Assembly (NCBI GenBank): GCA_022059125.1
Contig: JAEUWY010000001.1
Coordinates: forward strand, 2,852,001 to 2,916,000
Source: Corynespora cassiicola
Taxonomy: Eukaryota; Ascomycota; Dothideomycetes; Pleosporales; Corynesporascaceae
Direction: 5' to 3'
Length of the DNA: 64,000 bases
The notes under the pieces were generated by a model that worked only from the letters and a program-made list of their open reading frames with translations, was not told the DNA's origin and searched no databases. Position numbers and translations under genes: made by a program. Shown piece by piece: positions 28,849 through 39,707 of this stretch; positions within the stretch are counted from its first letter, which is position 1, and every line of letters starts with the position of its first letter.

Positions 28849-30183
28849 TTACGCGCCAGGGTTCTGCTTGACGAAGTCGACACCCTTCTGGATGTTCTTC
28901 TTGAGGTCGCCAATGCAGACGTCGAGGAGCTTCTGCTCGTAGTCGGTGATCTTGCCGACGGGGTGGATCTTCTCAACACCGTTGGGGCCGAGCTCGACGT
29001 TGGAGGCAAAGTACTCGCAGCCCTGGTCCTTGTAGAGGGGAGAGTCGACAAAGGTGGGCTCGATGACGTTCTTCTGGCCCTGGGCGGCCTTGAGAAGGCT
29101 CTCGGCGAAGCGGGCACCGGCCATGGCCATGGAGAGAGTGGCAGAGCCGGCTCCGTCCTTGGCCTTGACGACCTCGTCACCGCCGAACTGGACGCGGTTG
29201 ACGTACTGGTCGAGCTGCTCGCCAGAGAGGTTGTAGCCGGACTGGGAGAGGAGGGGAACGATGGTAGCACCGGAGTGGCCACCGACGACGGTGATGTTCT
29301 CGCTGGCGGGGTCGGTGCCCTTGATCTGCGAGATGAAGCGGGAGGCACGGACAACGTCAAGGGTGGTGACACCGAAGAGACGCTTGGGGTTGTAGACACC
29401 CTTGGACTTGAAGACCTCGGCAGTGATGGGGACGGTCGAGTTGACCTGTAATTGTTGATTAGTCTGCGCTCTGCTGATGTTCAGTGTACTCATGGTTCCG
29501 TACCGGGTTGGAGATGATCAAGATGTTGGCCTCGGGAGAGTGCTCAGCCGCGGCCTTGGCCAAGTCGCGGACGATGGAGGCGTTGGTGTTGAACAGATCT
29601 GGATTCCGTCAGTCTCGAGTTCATCTCGCGGAGCTGTCGCCCATACCGTCACGGGTCATGCCGGGCTTGCGGGGAACACCAGCGGGGATGACAACGATCT
29701 CAGCGCCCTTGAGGGCCTCGGCGAGACCAGAGGGAGTGGCGTCATGGCCGCGGACCTTTTTCTCGTCAGCGTGGTCGGAGTGTTTTTCCGGCAAAGCCAT
29801 CGTACCTCGCTCTTGGTGTTGATGTGGCCAATGTCAGCAGCGACACCTGGTCGAGCGCATTAGCATCAATTGGCGGTTCAGGAGCTCCGCAAAAGCTTAC
29901 CGGGAGCTAGACGGATGTCGTAGAGGGAGAGCTGGCTGACGCGAGGGTTGAGCTTCAGCAGCAGCGAGAGGGGCTGGCCAATGCCACCGGCAGCACCGAG
30001 AACGGTGACCTTGGAGTTCTGTAGGTGTAGTAGTAAGCATCCGTCGTCTCAATTGCCCCGAGTGGTCGAGTCCGGGGGAGCGCAAAAGCATTGCGGAAGC
30101 TGCGGTGGGTTGCGTACCTGGCGGGCCGAGGCCGAGAAGGTGCGGCGCTGGGCCTGGGTGAATATCTGCCTGGCGGAGAACAT
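28849..30183 (-). CDS. Mitochondrial malate dehydrogenase
   Basis: NAD-dependent oxidation of malate to oxaloacetate in the mitochondrial matrix (TCA cycle, malate shuttle). Six exons on the minus strand: 30183-30118, 30018-29901, 29846-29806, 29755-29647, 29598-29504 and 29445-28849, with introns of 48-99 nt. The product is 341 residues, the usual length. The first 22 residues ([22 protein letters not shown], split by intron 1 at the end) are a mitochondrial presequence. The Rossmann glycine motif GAAGGIGQ starts at residue 30. [10 protein letters not shown] carries substrate arginines and [10 protein letters not shown] carries the catalytic histidine. The pattern [13 protein letters not shown] replaces the more usual VAADxSHI. 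Strong codon bias suggests high expression. Confidence 0.97.
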
Positions 30184-30736
30184 TTTGATGTGAGATAGAG
30201 GATGCCGAGATGAATACTAGGCTGGACTGGAGTGGGAGGTTGGAGTGGAGATGACGATGGAGTGAGGGAGTTTTCTTGAGCATCGCGGTTGCTGGGCCAA
30301 GGCACTGCCCGACCTCGGGACGCTAGTCGCTTTTGGGACGTCGCCTGCGCTTCCTCCTCAACACCACCGGACCATCACCATCACCACTCTGCGGGGAGTC
30401 CACCTTCTCGACACTTGGTCCGCAATTTCGCCGTCGCTATTCCGTGCCATGTCTATATCTTGACACTTTCAACGGCACAGCCACATGACTAACAATGGCT
30501 CATCACGCCGCTAGCAAGGCCCATCCGTATTGCGGGATCAATTGACTCACTGCCCGTGCCGGGGCACATGAAGGAGTCATTTTCAGCCGCCCTTTGCCCA
30601 GCGTATAAATTGTCACATGTGTTTGAATTCAATGATTCATCATGGTCATTGCCATATCTCTCTGCTCCTTCATGTTCCTTCCCTTTTCTCATTCTACAAC
30701 GAACACTTGTCTTTGTATTGACGACTTCGAATCGTG
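30184..30736. promoter_or_regulatory. Divergent promoter region of malate dehydrogenase and 2EXR-like gene
   Basis: 553-bp spacer between two outward-pointing starts. It has CT/CA-rich stretches (CACCACC...CATCACCATCACC near 30360) and a possible TATA-like GTATAAATTG at about 30601. No specific factor site can be named. Confidence 0.45.
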
Positions 30737-31669
30737 ATGGCGGAGCTTCCTCAGGACACTACACGGCCAGGCTCCAAGGATGATGGCCTGCCAAGCTCAG
30801 AATCACAAGCATCTTCTTCCATCAAGGAGCTCCAGGAGGCTTTTGGTCCGCTGCTCCTATCCCGCAAGGAGAACCTGAAGAGGCCACCCGCAACCTACTA
30901 TCCAAAATGGACGGGGATATTTCGCCTTTATGACTTTCCACGAGAATTAAGGGATGCCATTTATTTCCACCTTCTTTTCCGACCTCGGGGCATCACCTAC
31001 CGCCCCGGTTCTACGCTTGCCTGGCCATTCGAAGATAATGCTTTTCAGTGTGTATTCGTTACTTCATGGCAAGTCTACGAGGAAGCACTCGAAGTGTTTT
31101 TTCGATACAACACTCTCCATCTAAGTCGTTCCACCCTCACACCCGGAAAGATGCGACTCTTTCCGGGCAAACCAGCGGGCATAGTGCAAAAGGTTCAGGT
31201 GGATTACTCCTTCGTGTGGGAGTGGTATAAACCGTCTAGCTACAATTTCAACAAGCTGTGGCAGGCATCACTCAAACAGGCTCTACTAGCAGAGGGATTC
31301 TTCCCTAGGCTACGTGACTACAAAGTAGTTTGGCAGTCGCACAGCGTGCATCTGAACTCTGGCGTCACGCTCGACCCCATGGACAAGATGTCAGACAAAC
31401 CTGAAGAGGCACAGCTAAGCATGTGGCTCCAGTGGTTACGGGACGCGTTCGAGAGGGACCGCCTGACACCTCCCAAGTGGCTGCGTGTCCATTTGCAGGG
31501 AGACCATGCGCATGCCCAGGCTTCTTTCAACCAGGCGCTTGATTCATTCAGGGCGGAACTCGCCAGCCGACCAGGCCGAGAGGAAGAGCTCGAGCAGTCG
31601 GGGAGGAGGTGGATAGAGGAATATTGGCCCGAATCGAAGCGTAGGACTCGAAAGAAGCGAAGGGCTTGA
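30737..31669 (+). CDS. 2EXR/F-box-like fungal protein
   Basis: Intronless 310-residue protein. The N-terminal 60 residues are disordered and charged. The core begins FRLYDFPRELRDAIYFHLLFRP (about residues 57-78), followed by a beta-rich stretch and SWQVYEEALEVFFRYNTLHL. This is the layout of fungal 2EXR and F-box-related proteins, where the consensus is LPxELRxxIYxxLL ... CxxIxxEAxxxxYxxN. The C-terminus is basic (ESKRRTRKKRRA) and could be a nuclear signal. Family members are numerous and mostly uncharacterised; a role in protein turnover is only a family-level guess. Confidence 0.7.
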   Translation: MAELPQDTTRPGSKDDGLPSSESQASSSIKELQEAFGPLLLSRKENLKRPPATYYPKWTGIFRLYDFPRELRDAIYFHLLFRPRGITYRPGSTLAWPFEDNAFQCVFVTSWQVYEEALEVFFRYNTLHLSRSTLTPGKMRLFPGKPAGIVQKVQVDYSFVWEWYKPSSYNFNKLWQASLKQALLAEGFFPRLRDYKVVWQSHSVHLNSGVTLDPMDKMSDKPEEAQLSMWLQWLRDAFERDRLTPPKWLRVHLQGDHAHAQASFNQALDSFRAELASRPGREEELEQSGRRWIEEYWPESKRRTRKKRRA

Positions 31670-32306
31670 GGTGCAGCACTTGGTCACAGGCCCGATGCCG
31701 AGCGGTTGTCAATGGAATGGAAGGTTTGAATGTGTGTGCTTGGGTATCTATCTATGAGCGGCGATCCTCCACGTTTCGCACTCGCACTTTGCACTCGAAC
31801 CATGCCGCTGTCCTGGACACTCCCGTGAACACGGCCTGTGAACACCTATCATCAACAGCCAACCCGGAAACCGACAACGCCGACGCTATGCAGAACAGTA
31901 CAAGTAACAACAAGAAAACCAAGAAAAAAAAGGAAACAAGGAGTCTATCGTCTGAATCCGAAACCCTCAAGGAAATGTTTTGAGTGAGCGACAAAGAACG
32001 AAGGAGAAAGGAAAGGTCGACAAACAAAGCCCCAATCGGCACCCCAAAAGGTATAAACAAAGGAAACAAAGGTCGAATCACGGCGTAATGGCCGGATCGT
32101 GGTGGTTGTGGCTCTTGCCGCAGATGCTTCGGGGCTTAATGCACTGCTGCCCGGACTTCGGTAACAGGTCTCGGAAACGTTGCAAGGGTGGGACCGGTAG
32201 CCCTACAGCAGGGCCGGCCGCCCACAGACGATCCCCGGGAACCCCAACATCCAGAGTCAAGATCTGTCAGTCGTGGCGCGAAATCCTTAGCGTTGGGGTA
32301 GTCGTC
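31670..32306. other. Convergent spacer
   Basis: 637 bp between the ends of two convergent genes. It contains an A-rich plus strand near 31915-31940. Nothing else recognised; the ORFs on each strand look like chance frames. Confidence 0.6.
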
Positions 32307-32735
32307 TCAATATTCGGACCAGTGGCCGCCAGTGCCCACCTCCTCGTACTCTGCGAAGCGCTGTGCGCGGCGGCGGGCGCGCTCCTCGCGGCCAAAGCAG
32401 CAGAACAGGCGGGCGAGGCCGTTGCGCTTGCGCGGGGCGAGGCCTTCGAATGGTGCCTCCCTCTCCTCGAGGGCGGAGCGGTCCGAGGTGGTGGACACGG
32501 GGCTCAGGGGGATGGTTGCGTTGACGAAGATCATGGAGTCGGCGTTGCGCACACGGGTGTCGCGGAAGGGCATCATGGGCTCCTTTTCAGAGTACGGAGA
32601 TGTGGTGGGAGAAGCGGCAGTGCGGGGCCTGGTAAAGTTTGTGTCGAGTCGAGGCATGTTGTTGCGGGTGGCTCGCGGAGAAGGGGGAAGGCCAAAGGTG
32701 GAGTGTGGGGGGAGACCGTGGACGTGGGAAGGCAT
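32307..32735 (-). CDS. Small hypothetical protein with basic C-terminal RLFCCFG motif
   Basis: Predicted 142 residues from the ATG at 32735 (MPSHVHGLPPHS). The frame remains open further upstream but without an ATG. The N-terminal two thirds are Pro/Thr/Ser-rich and probably disordered. A short ordered stretch (SMIFVNATIPLSP) precedes a basic amphipathic tail (GLARLFCCFGREERARRRAQRFAEYEE). The CC within a basic segment could be a palmitoylation-type membrane anchor; this is inference. The downstream sequence on the same strand stays non-coding. No family recognised. Confidence 0.55.
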   Translation of the reverse strand: MPSHVHGLPPHSTFGLPPSPRATRNNMPRLDTNFTRPRTAASPTTSPYSEKEPMMPFRDTRVRNADSMIFVNATIPLSPVSTTSDRSALEEREAPFEGLAPRKRNGLARLFCCFGREERARRRAQRFAEYEEVGTGGHWSEY

Positions 32736-35336
32736 TGTGATGGTTGAGAGTGTGTTGTAGGTAGGTAGGTCGGTAGGAAATTGATGCCTTTTTTGTAGAT
32801 TGGTCAAGATGGACAGTCGAAGAGGAGGCGGTTCAAGTGTCCTAATCCACAGTGTAGAAGAAGTGGGAGGCAGGTGGATAGTGTATATAAGCGCGTCTGC
32901 AAGACTGAGGCGTAGACGGGGATGTTCACAGGAGGCGTTGCTGGAACCGAAAGCTGGATATATGGATCAGCGACAACGGCGACCGAAATATAAGTACAGG
33001 ATGGAAGGGTAGCTGAACGCCATCGTCCCCACGCCGTAATATGACACGGACAAGGGGGGGCGGCCGACCCTTGGGCCCCGGTGCATTACCCCCCAAGCCC
33101 AGCGTCGCCTCTCCGTCGGCGAACGCCTCACGACTCTTCTACACAGGCAAGCAGCATAGCAGCCCCCGGGATCAAGCCTCCCGAATATGCCAACCCTTTT
33201 GCCTGAGGAATTTCGCGGACGGACACACGCACGCACGCATCCAAGCATCGGACACACGTACATGGCCCTCGCGCACGCCATGGCGACGCTGAGCTCTCGC
33301 CGTTTCGAAACCTTCTGCCCTTCATGCGCTCGTCCTGTGTAAAGCCGACGACCAACGAGGCAGAAGCCCTCAGGGGAGAGCCAGGTGCCCCAGCACGGTT
33401 GCTTTGGGGGCAGGGCGGGAGGCCCAATCGACGGCCTCGAGGCGTGCCCATGCGCTGCTAGACGCGGTAAGGCGCCGTCACCCCCTTGAAACGCCATCCC
33501 CGTCGCATGTTTGTTTCTCACAGATTTGCGCGGGCCTTTGGCCGGGGCTGTCCCTTTGTTCGCAGCTCTGGCTCTGGCTCTGGCTGGTGGCTTTTCTCTC
33601 GCTTTTTTGCGGAGAAAAAAAAAAAAGGACGGGAGGACGGTGCAGGGAGGGTAGGTGTGTCGTTCGGACATTGCGGTGACGAATGATTTGCAAAGCCGGC
33701 GTCTGGCTTTTAGAGCTCGGCATTTCCGCCGTTTATGCGTTTATTATTTCCTGCTCGCGTTTGCGGCAGTGGACCAATGCTGCTGCTGGTGGTGGTGGTG
33801 CTAGGCACTGCTGTTGCTGCTGTTGCTGCTGGTGACGGCAGCGGTCCGAGTCAGAGGGCGACATGGGACGGACATGCAGCACAGCGGATTAGGGCTGCGA
33901 TCAACGTCTTAATGCATTGAACGATAAGGTTGCCACCAGCCCGTCAGCCAGTGAAGCAGCTCACCAGCCAACCCTTTTACCGGCGATACCAACTCTCGCG
34001 GCAGCAGCAGCAGCAGCAGCAGCAGCAGAGGGCTGGGGTCAGCCCAACGGCGCCGTAAGTTCGCTCGCTCGCTGCGCGCAGCGACACTCGTGCCGCAGTA
34101 AACATTCCTGTTCCAGGACAGGACGGCCCGCAGCGAACTGTGCTGGCGGCCGCGGGGTGGAGAGTGGGAGCTGTGCGTGCAAGGCCCCCCCTGACAGGCC
34201 TCTATCGCGCGTCAAGCGTCTACGCCGCAGGTTAACATGGACTGACAGGCGCATTCGTGCCACCTAGATGAGCCTCAGTCGCTCTAGCAGGCTCGGCGAG
34301 GCTGTCAAAGCGAGGGCTGGCGCGCCTTTGGGGGCAATCTGGACAAACCCGCCGGCGCGGACGCTCTATGCGCGCTGCGTGTACTCTTGTCTATCTGACG
34401 ATCTTGGTACTTTGGTCTGTGGGGAGGAGAAGGAAACGAACGTCTGGGAGAAAGAGCCGCACAATGCCGCCGAGCCTGGACGTGGCCCAATGCGGTCGGA
34501 CAGGCCTAGAGCGATATAGAGTTCTCCAACTGTTACGAACAGGGCGAAATCGTCATGGGCAGTCGGCGTTGGGCGCGGCCATGGCACGTCTTTCTTTCGT
34601 CAGAGAGCCGTGAGACGGTCTTCACGCCAGCAGCCTTGCTTCTACAACGTTGGGACTCCACTGCCAAAGCGCCCAGCACCACCAGATGGATGCCACATAT
34701 CCAGCTCAGCGTCATGTCACGATGGAGACCAGGTCCCGCCCCATCCGTCAATACTCGAGAGGTCTCGCTTGAAGTTTAATCGAGGCATTGGCCTTTTTTG
34801 CTACACGCTTTTGGGTGGCACGATAGGGCTGATTAGGCGCACTTTGTGCGGCACAGCCGGCCTGGCCATGCCAGGCAGATTTGAATTTGGCCTCGCTGGA
34901 AATAACGTTGCACGAGTGCGGCACAGCAGCCGCTTCATCATCATCATTATCATCATCATTACCACCGTCATCGGTGAGTTGTCTGCATCCACACCGTTGG
35001 CTGTTCTCGTGGCAACGCATATTCCTGGATGCGTGAGCAGCAAGACTGTGGATCGACACTGCACTCGACGACGGTCCAGACGATTGCGGCCGACTCCCAT
35101 GGTCGTTTAGGTCTTTATCACTGGCCGTGTCCATCGCTCTGCACCATTTCGAGGCCGTGGTGCCTGGTAGAACATGGTGGCACGGCACACACACATGTAC
35201 CCCCCAAGTGGCACAGCAAGTTGGCCAGCCGATCCCACAATCAAACCATAACTCTTCCCATCCACCTACCACTCTCAAAGCAGCCACCTCCCATCACCCC
35301 ATCATCTCATTAGCCTTTTACGTCAAACCCCCTTCC
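32736..35336. other. 2.6 kb GC-rich spacer with triplet repeats
   Basis: Many overlapping ORFs on both strands are low-complexity and share no recognisable domain. A (CAG)9-10 run lies at 34001-34029, TGG/TGC triplets at 33780-33835 and CAT triplets at 34936-34965. TAGG/GTAGG repeats sit at 32758-32775. No RNA gene was recognised. Confidence 0.55.
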
Positions 35337-35765
35337 TCATGCCTCTGCCGCTGCCGCTGCAGCCCCCCGCCTCCGCACCTTCTGACTAGCCTCCACCGAC
35401 CCCACGACAGCGACGATCTCGAAGTCGACCAAATCCTTCCACTCGCTCACCCACCGGTCCAGCAGCACCCGCTCGTCGGTCCGCATGAGCTGATAGCAGC
35501 GCGTCAGGTCCTCGCTAATCCAGCTCGACACGTACGTCAGACCCTCGGGCGCGAGTCGGCCTACCGAGTCGAGCCGGGCGTACACCGCGCCCGCATCGCC
35601 GTTTCGGAACCGTTCGACGACCATGTAGAGCATTCTTTCCTTGAGGGGAGAACCGTTGCGCTGGGGCGTGGTCTTGGAGCCCGAACGGAGGGCAGGGGTA
35701 GGGGTGGTTGTCAGTTGAGGGTGGTTTGGGGCGGGTCGGTGCTTGCCCGGTGGGGAGGGGGGCAT
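35337..35765 (-). CDS. DUF3303 domain protein
   Basis: 142 residues from ATG 35765; a shorter 98-residue form from the ATG at 35633 (MLYMVVERFRNGDAG) would match the usual start of the domain. The core follows DUF3303: MLYMVVE-F--GDA-AVY-R----GRLAPEGL-YVSSW---D---CYQLM-TD---LLD-WV--W-DLVDFE-V-V. It is a small ferredoxin-fold, monooxygenase-like domain of unknown function that is common in bacteria. The N-terminal 44 residues are Pro/Thr-rich and may be leader or a short targeting segment. The C-terminal tail is Ala-rich (AAAAAAEA). A bacterial origin is possible but not shown. Confidence 0.8.
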   Translation of the reverse strand: MPPSPPGKHRPAPNHPQLTTTPTPALRSGSKTTPQRNGSPLKERMLYMVVERFRNGDAGAVYARLDSVGRLAPEGLTYVSSWISEDLTRCYQLMRTDERVLLDRWVSEWKDLVDFEIVAVVGSVEASQKVRRRGAAAAAAEA

Positions 35766-35893
35766 GCACGGGGTCGGTACCGAGCCGACTCTTCTGTTCG
35801 ATGTCTATCCTACGTCTCGAGACGGGTTTGAAAAGAGTCTTTTTCTTTCTGTGCATGCTCTGACGCGGGAGAAGGTCTTGAGACGGTCGCGGT

Positions 35894-37186
35894 GTGGTGG
35901 TGGCTTTGCGAACCCTTGGTCGGTGCGGCGGCCAATGGCGTCGTTGGCGCGAGATGCTCGTCTCGTATCTCGCATCACGTCTGCGCGCCACCGAGCTCCT
36001 CGTCGACCTCGCGGTTGAGCCATTTCTCGGCCATCTCTCTCGCCATGTCGTCTGGGCTTGGGGAAACATGGTCGAGCTCGACGACGCCATATCGCCCACG
36101 TCGACTGCGGCGACGTGTATAGCTCCGACATCACGGTCCAATACCGGCGCCACGGTCGTGGGAAGTGACTCGCCCCCGTTCGAAGCCCATGTCCAGATCT
36201 GTGACGAGCTGGAGTATACCGCCGTGGGGTGTGAGAAGATCAAAAGACTGCGGAGCCACGGCCCAAGACAGACGCTCCCAGACGCCCCCCGCATCCCCAT
36301 CGACTCGGGAGGCCAGGTAATCCAATACTGCCTCTCCGACCTCGACACCCCCTCCCTAAACAGACTCGGCGCAAAAATCTCCTGGGCCGGCGCCTACCCC
36401 GTCGTAAAGTCCCTCAGCACACAGCTGGTGCTGAACCGCCGCATCGTCCTCACCGAGGACCCGTCCCTGCACCTCCTCTGGGCCGACGACATCCTGCTCT
36501 TGAAACCGCTGCCCTCATACCTGTGCTCGCACGCTTTTTGGGAGTCTATCCTCGACCCCGCGAACCCAGCGTTGAGCACCGAACAGCGGGCCGCCCTTCT
36601 GGCCACCGCGAGGGGGTTTCTGCGCTCGTACGCACACCTCATCCAGCACCGCTCCGACTTTGCCCTCGCAAGGCAGACGGGCCTGCTAGCCTCGTTCCCC
36701 ACCACCTCCTTCGAGGACATAGCCACCTTCCTGGCGGGCTTCGCCGACGTGCCCGACGAGAGCGTGAGTATGCGCTTCCGCTTCGGGCTGCTCAACCTCG
36801 ACGCGCTCAACTTCCACTCCGTCCTGCGGCGCCGCTGCTGGCATCTCAATCGCTACGAGCACCGCTATGCCGCCTACTTCCAGCGCTTTTTTCCCGTCAT
36901 GTTGTTCATGTTTGCGCTCTTCAGCGTCATGCTGAGCGCCATGCAGGTCATTGTCGCCGCGAGGGATGTGCTCAGGGGGTTGCAGACCGAGGAGGAGCGG
37001 GCGAGGGAGGGGAGCGATAAGGGGGCTTTGGGCTTCTTTGTGTGGTTTGGGTGGGAGGTTATTGGGTGGAGTGTTGCGTTTGGGGGGTTGTTGGTTTTTT
37101 GGTGGGTGGGGATTAGTGCTGTGGAGGGGTGGAGGAGGAGGGGGTTGTTGAAGAGGGTGATGAGGAAGAGGGATGGGGAGGGGTGA
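35894..37186 (+). CDS. Fungal membrane protein with C-terminal transmembrane pair (DUF6601-like)
   Basis: Open frame of 430 residues. The central block (LNRLGAKISWAGAYPVVKSLSTQLVLNRRIVLTEDPSLHLLW--D-ILLKPLP-YL--HAFW, split across 150-215) and the later AARGFLRSYAHLIQH-SDF--A form the core of a widespread uncharacterised fungal family, likely the one catalogued as DUF6601. Two hydrophobic C-terminal segments at about 332-356 and 383-410 anchor it. A glycine-rich loop and basic tail follow. The N-terminal 100 residues do not resemble the family, so the true start may be a later ATG (for example 36068) or lie beyond an unrecognised intron. The family is often found near the plasma membrane or ER; function unknown. 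Confidence 0.7.
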   Translation: MVVALRTLGRCGGQWRRWREMLVSYLASRLRATELLVDLAVEPFLGHLSRHVVWAWGNMVELDDAISPTSTAATCIAPTSRSNTGATVVGSDSPPFEAHVQICDELEYTAVGCEKIKRLRSHGPRQTLPDAPRIPIDSGGQVIQYCLSDLDTPSLNRLGAKISWAGAYPVVKSLSTQLVLNRRIVLTEDPSLHLLWADDILLLKPLPSYLCSHAFWESILDPANPALSTEQRAALLATARGFLRSYAHLIQHRSDFALARQTGLLASFPTTSFEDIATFLAGFADVPDESVSMRFRFGLLNLDALNFHSVLRRRCWHLNRYEHRYAAYFQRFFPVMLFMFALFSVMLSAMQVIVAARDVLRGLQTEEERAREGSDKGALGFFVWFGWEVIGWSVAFGGLLVFWWVGISAVEGWRRRGLLKRVMRKRDGEG

Positions 37187-37931
37187 TGGGGGTGCTTTGT
37201 ATGGGCGGTTAATATCAAGGAAAGTCATGTACAAAGACATCATCCATATTCCATCTTGCGTTTGGGTCACATAGTCAATTTGGTCTCCTTTGATTTTCAC
37301 GCTGAGATACTTCTGGGCTGTGATACTTGACCTAACTTGCCCTAATCATTTCAACCGTCTCTTCATTAAATATATGACAAAGGACGTCTCCGGAACAAGT
37401 CTTCGTCGCAAACCCATCCGCCAGACTGGTTGCCGGACATCCCCGGATGAGAGACTATGCCCACATAGGCCTAGCGCCATCCCGACCCTGCAGATCTGTT
37501 ACCTGTCACCCCACAGTATCCTTCTCGACCAAGACTCGTCCCCTCCACGGCCCTCTCACAATCAACCGCGAGTAGCTTTCCGACACTCGCGTCCACCTTG
37601 GGCCTGCGCAATCCCGTGTGTACCCCCCTCCTTACGTGAGACGGCTCAACGAGCTGCGCTGCTTCTTACCGAATGAGGGTCTACGCCTGGCGAGCCCGGC
37701 CGCCTTAAAAAGCGCTGCTGCTTACCGGATGCATGGCCTTCCAGCTCCCCAATCTCCGTCCCCTCCTCTCTCTTTTTTCCTGCTTCCCTCGACCCCACCG
37801 TCAGCTTTGGCCCTCGCTGCGCGTGAAGCATCGCCCTGAAATTATCACAAGATAAAAAAAGAATAGAATAAAAAAAAATTTTATTCTACGAGAGAGGCTG
37901 AGCAGATCGAGGCATTAACGTCGTCGTCGAC
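37187..37931. other. Spacer without recognised features
   Basis: 745 bp between two plus-strand genes. It contains A/T runs (A7, A8 and T5) at 37853-37884 and pyrimidine-rich DNA before the paraoxonase gene. No gene supported. Confidence 0.6.
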
Positions 37932-39277
37932 ATGTTGCGCGGGCTCTTGGTCGTCATCTCCGCGCTCGTGGTGCTCTTCGCGTCCGTTTATCAGCTGTGG
38001 GTCAAGGACTTTCTGGCCGTGAGTCTTGGGGTCGGACGCGTCGCGCAGGATATCGAGGAGTTTCCCTATGCGTGTCGGCGCGTTGCGCACGAGAAACTAG
38101 AGGCATGTGAGGACCTGTGGCTCGATGATGAGGCTCGCGTCTTGTATGCCGCGTGCACGGGGACTGAGCACAGGGCCGCGTGGAATCCAGCGTACGTCAC
38201 TGTGGTTTCGGATTGGTGAGGTTGTGCAACGTTGACTGTGGATAGGATGGGCCATCTCAATGTGTCTGGACGACGCCCTAGCGGCGCTGAAATTGTTGCC
38301 TTGGATATCGATTCTCCAGGCGAGGATGGCTTGTTTGGACTGCGAAGCATCAAGCATGTCCGCTATGAGGGAGCGACAGGCGACGGGACTCTTGACCTGG
38401 TTGGATTCGACGTAAAGATTGTTGGCCCATCTACGCTCCAGTTCTTCCTAGTCAACCAGCGCCCGCCAGTTGACGCAGAGAAGAACCTCGTAGACCCTTC
38501 AGGCACAGGCGCAAATGCTACTATTGAAATATTTGAGCTCAAGAGAGGGAAGAACGAGATGACACATCTCAGGACCATTGCATCGCCGGCAGTCTGGTCC
38601 CCTAACCGTGTGGCGGCCTTCGAGGATGGCTCCTTTGTTGTGACAAACGACCACTCGGCAAAAGTCGGCTTGGTATGGTTCCCACATCCCCACATTGGCG
38701 CTTTCTAATCAGGGGCAGCGACGTGAATTGGATCCTATCCTAGGCGGAGGCAACGTCGCTTACTGTGGGCTGGATGGCCACTGCCATGCGGCGTCCAACG
38801 TTACACTCAGGTTCCCCAACGGCCTTACCAGAGGGAGAGATGAACTGATATATGTGCCGAGTGTCGTCGATGGCAAGATCTGGGTTTTTGAACTCACAGA
38901 AGAAAAGACCCTAAAACATGTCGATAGCATTTTTGTCGGCTACCCCATGGATAACATCTCCCCTGACGCAAATGGCGACATATATGTAGCCGCGTTTCCG
39001 GACACGATTAAGACGATGGCAGCCATCAAAGAGCCCTTCAAGGCATCCAGTCCCGCGACCCTCTTCAAGGTTAGCAAAGCTGGAGATCATTGGCAAGTCG
39101 ACAAAATCTTGGAAGACGCCAAGGCTAGCGTATTGGACGGTAGCACGACCGTTAGGCATGACGCAAAGACTGGGAGGCTGTTTATTGGAGGTAAGTTTGT
39201 TTCGGAAACCCAGTCGACTTACTGACATGAGCACAGCGGTACTCAGCAAGTTTCTCGTCGTATGCGAACCGAAATGA
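37932..39277 (+). CDS. Paraoxonase/SMP-30-like lactonase (arylesterase family)
   Basis: Six-bladed beta-propeller hydrolase; lactone or aryl-ester substrates are inferred from the family. Exons 37932-38191, 38246-38672, 38719-39190 and 39237-39277 give 399 residues. The acceptor at 38718 is preferred over 38712 because it has a normal branch distance and restores GL-RRELDP; the alternative adds Gly-Gln. The N-terminus has one hydrophobic anchor (LLVVISALVVLFASVYQLWV). Family marks: CEDLWLDDEARVLYAACTG, NPAMGHLNVSGR, a TNDH calcium-ligand block, GGGNVAYC, the NG-LPNG-like FPNGLTRG, DNISPDANGDIYVAAFP, and the C-terminal VCEPK. Fungal members are secreted or membrane-anchored. Confidence 0.88.
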
Positions 39278-39707
39278 GCGGATCATGGTTCTTGAAAGTC
39301 ATCGCGGACAGTACGGGGGTTCCTGGCGCATTGCCGCTGTCAAAAAGCAGGGGATTATCGCATTAGAAACAAGTTTGCTGTCAACCAACTCAATTATGCC
39401 ATCAACGTTGCTGCCAAGCGCCATGAGAAAGCCAAGGTGATGCGCTATAAACAAAACTCCACAATGTCTTTGTCTACATCATACTAAGAATAGTCCCGAG
39501 TAAAGCCGACCCTGGGCTTTGTTCGTCATCTCGAAATGGCTCTCTCGCCAAATCGCCGTTGCGATATTGCTTTGTTGTCCACGACCACAATGCTATCGGC
39601 GAGGAGCCTGATATACCGGTACCTACTCGGTCGACTCGAACTACTGTTTCGTCTAACTCCGCCCCTTTTGATGTCACAATCTTTTTCTGTAACGCACCCA
39701 CACCACA
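39278..39707. other. Spacer between lactonase and CCCH gene
   Basis: 430 bp between two plus-strand genes; promoter of the CCCH gene. No specific element recognised. Confidence 0.5.

Noticed and set aside
32736..35336. Possible genes in the 33-35 kb spacer
   Set aside because: All ORFs are short or low-complexity and overlap on both strands; no splice-joined combination gave a recognisable domain.
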